Positions 61,472 through 64,000 of a stretch of DNA of 64,000 nt are shown here, piece by piece. The DNA is from CAZHUM01 sp046484045. Its GTDB lineage: Archaea > Thermoplasmatota > Thermoplasmata > Halarchaeoplasmatales > Halarchaeoplasmataceae. Below the pieces are notes generated by a model, which was not told where the DNA came from, did no database searches, and saw nothing but the letters and a program-made list of their open reading frames with translations. Each line of letters opens with the position of its first letter. Position 1 is the stretch's first letter. The stretch lies in assembly GCA_046484045.1 (NCBI GenBank), contig JAWOBZ010000080.1, forward strand, positions 35,498-99,497, written 5' to 3'. Both the position numbers and the translations under genes were made by a program.

Positions 61472-61565
61472 GAATATTTTTGCAGAGTGAGAAATGAAGG
61501 AGGGGGCGTGTGGGGAAAATAGTACATTTTATACGTGCGTGAGGAACAGGGTTCCTAACAGTGTG
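61472..61565 (+). repeat. Cassette repeat copy 5 (long form)
   Basis: The core TTTTGCAGAGTGAGAAATG then AAGGAGGGGGCGTGTGGGG continues as in copy 3 through AGGAAC-AGG-GTTCCT and AACAGTGTG, about 93 bases with under ten differences. It lies between AbiEii and the second DUF3368 module. Confidence 0.85.
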
Positions 61566-61694
61566 GTCCAAAAAAAATATTTTTGATGTCTAGGGGGAGT
61601 GAGGAACTGTTGTGTTTGATAATGGTGAGAGTTTTGGGACTAAGAAGGATTTTAAGATTTGTAAGACGCAAGGATTTTCCCAAGGCATCTAGGG

Positions 61695-62171
61695 CTAGTT
61701 CTTAAGGAGTTTTCTGACCAATTCATCGTCTATCCAAAAACCTTTTTCCCTCAGTGTTTCGATGATAGCCTTAAGATCTTTTACCTCCCCTACATTCGCA
61801 GCACGGTCTAATATACCAAGTGTTCCCATGACATCGATCCCATGTGTTCTAGCGGTTCTTCTACCTGCAAGATCGTCTATTAGGAGTAGATCGGCATCCA
61901 TTTCTTTTGCTAAAAGTATAGCTTCACTTTCACCAGGATCAAGGTATTCCATCAAGATCTCTTTAGCAGTGTTCTTTTCGACAACTTTTACCTTTATCCA
62001 ATTAGATGTTTTGATCTCACTGGAGCCTGGTAGGTTTTGTTCGCCTGAAGTCAATTCATCATATACTTCTTCAGGAAGATAAACTTCCTCGAAAAATTCT
62101 CTCAAAAGATAGAGATTTTCGATACGGGATAGGTGTATCAAGGGACCTGAATCACATACTACTATCATCAC
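61695..62171 (-). CDS. DUF3368 PIN-like toxin (second module)
   Basis: The 158-residue protein starts MMIVVCDSGPLIHLSRIENL, keeping the first Asp (CDSGPLI) that the first module has as Asn. DPGESEAILLAKEMDADLLL and DDLAGRRTARTHG supply the other acids. It overlaps its antitoxin by four bases. RNase activity is expected from the family. Confidence 0.86.
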   Translation of the reverse strand: MMIVVCDSGPLIHLSRIENLYLLREFFEEVYLPEEVYDELTSGEQNLPGSSEIKTSNWIKVKVVEKNTAKEILMEYLDPGESEAILLAKEMDADLLLIDDLAGRRTARTHGIDVMGTLGILDRAANVGEVKDLKAIIETLREKGFWIDDELVRKLLKN

Positions 62172-62434
62172 TCAAGCCTCTTCCACGTTTCTCTGTCCTT
62201 TTCCAACTCTTCATTGTCGTAGTTCAAAGGTATGTTCCTGTCCCTTAGTACCGCCATCATCTCGGTTTTCGTGTAACCGAGTATCTCTGCAGCTTTGCCC
62301 AGTGAGATGATCCCTTCTCGGTATAACTCTATGATGAAAGTTTTGGTCACCGTTTCGGTCAAGCCTTTTTCATCCGTTCTGCATATGTTCAGGATGGACC
62401 TGGGCAATTCGATCTTTGCTTTTACGGTATCCAT
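62168..62434 (-). CDS. UPF0175-family antitoxin (second module)
   Basis: The 88-residue protein has an N-terminal arm and FIIELYREGIISLGKAAEIL then GYTKTEMMAVLRDRNIPLNY, the UPF0175 helix-turn-helix region. It is paired with the DUF3368 toxin through an ATGA overlap. The first module nearby has the same order, so the two are diverged copies of one type. Confidence 0.86.
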   Translation of the reverse strand: MDTVKAKIELPRSILNICRTDEKGLTETVTKTFIIELYREGIISLGKAAEILGYTKTEMMAVLRDRNIPLNYDNEELEKDRETWKRLE

Positions 62435-62461
62435 TTCAACTACCGCTATGATATCGTCATA

Positions 62462-62731
62462 TCACTTATTTAAGTTTGTGCATATTTTGGGTTTGTTCCT
62501 GTGATCATCTCGTCTTGGATGTTTTGAACTTTGAGATATCCGCTCCTTAGATGGTTTGAGATCACATCCGATTAGACCTTCATCATCCGATATACCTACG
62601 AAAATATAACCTCCATCTGAATTCCCAAATGCACATATCTCTTCCCCTATATTTTTAGTAACTTTAGACTTGAACTCTAATTTTTGTGATCCTCCTTCCC
62701 TAAGTAACTTTATGAACTTCTCCTGCTTCAT
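62462..62731 (-). pseudogene. Truncated AlbA_2 (Schlafen-type) protein
   Basis: The frame starts MKQEKFIKLLREGGSQKLEF and continues into GNSDGGYIFVGISDDEGLIG, the N-terminal half of an AlbA_2 domain with the E-F-K and GG-x-hhhGh motifs. After about 70 residues similarity is lost and the frame ends in a non-family tail, while full proteins continue for hundreds of residues. It is best read as a remnant in the island. Confidence 0.6.
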
Positions 62732-62803
62732 GTCTATCGTTAAGTTTTTTATAAAATAATACTTAACACTATATTAACTGGATTGGATCTTAATAGGACA
62801 AAA

Positions 62804-62838
62804 TTTCATTCGGATTCGTAGTAAGCGTGGCGGTTGAA
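62804..62838 (+). repeat. 35-bp repeat, left copy
   Basis: TTTCATTCG then GATTCGTAGTAAGCGTGGCGG and TTGAA forms one copy. The partner lies at 63661-63695 with four differences in 35 bases, in the same orientation. The RelBE module is between them. The gap of about 400 bases around this copy has no convincing gene, only a GGAATTC hairpin near 62900-62920. Confidence 0.75.
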
Positions 62839-63080
62839 TGAGCAGGATTACATCCTTCCATACTACTGGAATTGAATAATAATTCCATTGTTATTTGGAA
62901 TTCTAAAAGGAATTCCGAGATACCTCGGACAAAGTCCAGCGGATACCGCTGTGTGGATGTTGTTTTCTGGATCAGGAGGAACACGTTTCGAGGTCTATTA
63001 GCAAATAGAGAGGATGGGGTTGCTTCTATAGATCGGTGTTAGACGTTTCTTAAATCATGTATATTACCTCTGCCACCTTT

Positions 63081-63120
63081 CCAAAATTTATAAATAAGCA
63101 CATAAACCTAATAATAGTTA
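63081..63120 (+). promoter_or_regulatory. relB promoter and operator
   Basis: AAAATTTATAAATAA (63081-63095) is a clear TATA region. CCTAA-TAATAG-TTAGG (63105-63120) is an inverted repeat over the expected transcription start, 12 bases before the relB ATG. It fits autoregulation by the RelB/RelE pair. Confidence 0.55.
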
Positions 63121-63131
63121 GGATAGTTAAA

Positions 63132-63317
63132 ATGTCCTCAGTGGAAACGGTAAAAAGAAAAGAATTTGACGAACTCAAGGACGAAGTAGAACATATGAGG
63201 GAAAACATGAAATTACTCTCCAATCCAGAGGTATTAAAGGAATTAAAAGAAGCAAAAAAAAGAATAGATGAAGGCAAAGGGATTCCTTTAGATGAAGTGG
63301 AGAATGATCTTCTGTGA
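63132..63317 (+). CDS. relB: RelB-type antitoxin
   Basis: The product of about 61 residues starts MSSVETVKRKEFDELKDEVE. It is a long helix with a C-terminal LKEAKKRIDEGKGIPLDEV region, typical of archaeal RelB-like antitoxins (YefM/StbD-like small). The ATG just downstream of the palindrome is preferred over an upstream codon. The stop overlaps the relE GTG start. Confidence 0.8.
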   Translation: MSSVETVKRKEFDELKDEVEHMRENMKLLSNPEVLKELKEAKKRIDEGKGIPLDEVENDLL

Positions 63318-63571
63318 GTTATCAGGTAGTTTTCGATCCTAAAGCTAAAGAAAAGCTGGCTGATTTTGATAAATCGGTTAGAGAACAGATTTTTTCAAGG
63401 ATAAGAAAATTAGAAAATGATCCAGAACATTTTGGAAAAGCTCTTACGGGGATAGACCTTTGGGTGTTAAGGGCAGGGGATTATAGAGTTATGTTTGATC
63501 TAAATAAAAATGAGAATCTAGTAGAGATATTACGGATCGGTCACAGAAGAAATATTTACGATAAGATATGA
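63314..63571 (+). CDS. relE: RelE/ParE-family toxin
   Basis: The 85-residue protein reads MSYQVVFDPKAKEKLADFDK and later LWVLRAGDYRVMFDLNKNEN and EILRIGHRRNIYDKI, the compact RelE fold with the conserved R-x-G-x-Y-R and a C-terminal IGHRRNIY element. These toxins cut mRNA on the ribosome. The start is a GTG overlapping the relB stop, so the pair is coupled. Confidence 0.9.
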   Translation: MSYQVVFDPKAKEKLADFDKSVREQIFSRIRKLENDPEHFGKALTGIDLWVLRAGDYRVMFDLNKNENLVEILRIGHRRNIYDKI

Positions 63572-63660
63572 TCTATGTTACGGGGATGTAATTCATCATT
63601 TTTTTGTATCCAATAGTTTGTCTGGGGATCTTATCTCAAACTAATTTTCCCATTTTACTG

Positions 63661-63695
63661 TTTCATTCGAACTCGTAGTAGGCGTGGCGGGTGAA
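63661..63695 (+). repeat. 35-bp repeat, right copy
   Basis: This copy reads TTTCATTCGAACTCGTAGTA then GGCGTGGCGGGTGAA. It matches the left copy at 62804 in 31 of 35 bases and closes the RelBE segment. Confidence 0.75.
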
Positions 63696-63728
63696 CCAAT
63701 ACATAGGTTGAGTATTTAAACGATGCAA

Positions 63729-63818
63729 TTAACCTAGGCACAGCTCAATTATAAATTTTTCAATCTCCATTCTATACCTAGATAATTCTTCAAACATCTG
63801 TCTATCCAGCTTAGGCAC
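63729..63818 (-). other. 29-codon frame overlapping the AbiEi end
   Basis: A GTG overlapping the stop of the preceding gene opens a frame MPKLDRQMFEELSRYRMEIE then KFIIELCLG and a stop. The overlap mimics that of the AbiEi/AbiEii pairs, so this may be what is left of a toxin gene, but the sequence is too short to place in a family. Confidence 0.3.
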
Positions 63819-63999
63819 TTGTGATCCACTCCTTGAACCTTTTTGGAACCATCAGATTCCACTTACTCACATAATAAGAATCCTTGCTTTCATCTATGTA
63901 ATATGTCCTTTTTCCCACCTTAGAAAGGAGTTCATCCTCTATCGGGACTTGGATATTGAGTTCATCAAGGAGGAAACCAGTCTTCTGGTATAGGCTATT
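63811..63999 (-). CDS. AbiEi-like antitoxin, C-terminal part (runs off the window)
   Basis: The last codons at the window edge read NSLYQKTGFLLDELNIQVPI and later WNLMVPKRFKEWITSA. This matches the ending of AbiEi proteins, where a TGFLLDE/MGYLLDV helix precedes a Trp-x-Leu strand. The rest of the gene lies outside. It would be a third AbiEi in the island, with no intact toxin partner after it. Confidence 0.55.
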   Translation of the reverse strand, partial: NSLYQKTGFLLDELNIQVPIEDELLSKVGKRTYYIDESKDSYYVSKWNLMVPKRFKEWITSA

Positions 64000-64000
64000 T

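Noticed and set aside
54278..61565. Cassette repeats as a dispersed CRISPR
   Set aside because: Copies are 1-4 kb apart with genes between them, so no array structure exists.
62790..62984. Minus-strand frame of 64 codons between AlbA_2 and RelBE
   Set aside because: It runs through the 35-bp repeat and a hairpin and shows no recognisable pattern.

Overview
This is archaeal chromosomal DNA. The first 6 kb carries the classic archaeal exosome/proteasome cluster: proteasome alpha, SBDS, Rrp4, Rrp41, Rrp42, L37Ae, RpoP, Pcc1 and prefoldin beta. Archaeal-type TyrRS, PheRS alpha, RFC small subunit, Sec61-beta and PolB2 follow, with TATA boxes ahead of many genes. Histidine ammonia-lyase and a MOFRL glycerate kinase would suit a Thermoplasmatota-like euryarchaeon. 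Proteins are rich in Glu/Asp, so mild salt adaptation is possible. No rRNA operon, CRISPR array or intact transposase was seen. The lineage is an inference, not a database result.

Layout. 0.5-6.3 kb: RNA processing and protein quality control. 6.3-8.7 kb: tyrS and pgk, divergent. 8.8-9.0 kb: tRNA-Thr inside a cluster of small hairpins and tRNA fragments. 9.1-10.6 kb: a CARF-like protein with a PIN-like nuclease. 10.6-13.5 kb, convergent to it: PolB2, a small helical protein and a RadA-like protein that has lost its P-loop. 13.6-25.1 kb: cysS, hisC, pheS, hutH, dcd, a HEAT-repeat protein, a transporter and glycerate kinase. 25.1-28.1 kb: tRNA-Arg and tRNA-Gln, hairpin clusters, a vapC remnant and two VapBC modules lying between tRNA-Gln and a copy of its 3' end. 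28.2-35.3 kb: queA and a bacterial-type tgt (a queuosine pathway), a TPR protein, Sec61-beta and rfcS. 35.5-38.3 kb: an S-layer-like glycoprotein. 38.4-42.3 kb: an M48 protease, BtpA, and an ATPase flanked by a 17-bp direct repeat. 42.3-49.1 kb: a membrane-anchored surface protein facing a 1976-residue multi-domain surface protein. 49.1-52.6 kb: small proteins, an RNA ligase-like protein, a methyltransferase remnant, malate/lactate dehydrogenase and a flavin-binding protein.

52.6-64 kb is an accessory island dominated by toxin-antitoxin systems: two complete AbiEi/AbiEii pairs and part of a third, one MNT/HEPN pair, two UPF0175/DUF3368 pairs and one RelBE. It also holds a 992-residue receiver/PEP-synthase-like protein and a truncated AlbA_2 protein. 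A short G-rich repeat, always in the same orientation, lies in five gaps between these modules, so the island looks like a repeat-punctuated cassette array. A second repeat type flanks RelBE.

The strongest candidates for undescribed biology are: the CARF/PIN pair back-to-back with the PolB2/degenerate-RadA operon; the repeat-delimited toxin-antitoxin array; the tRNA-linked three-base-loop hairpins, several with a tandem G-A internal loop; and the archaeal QueA/Tgt pair. Four small genes of 30 to 57 codons, including Sec61-beta, were found by reading intergenic DNA directly.
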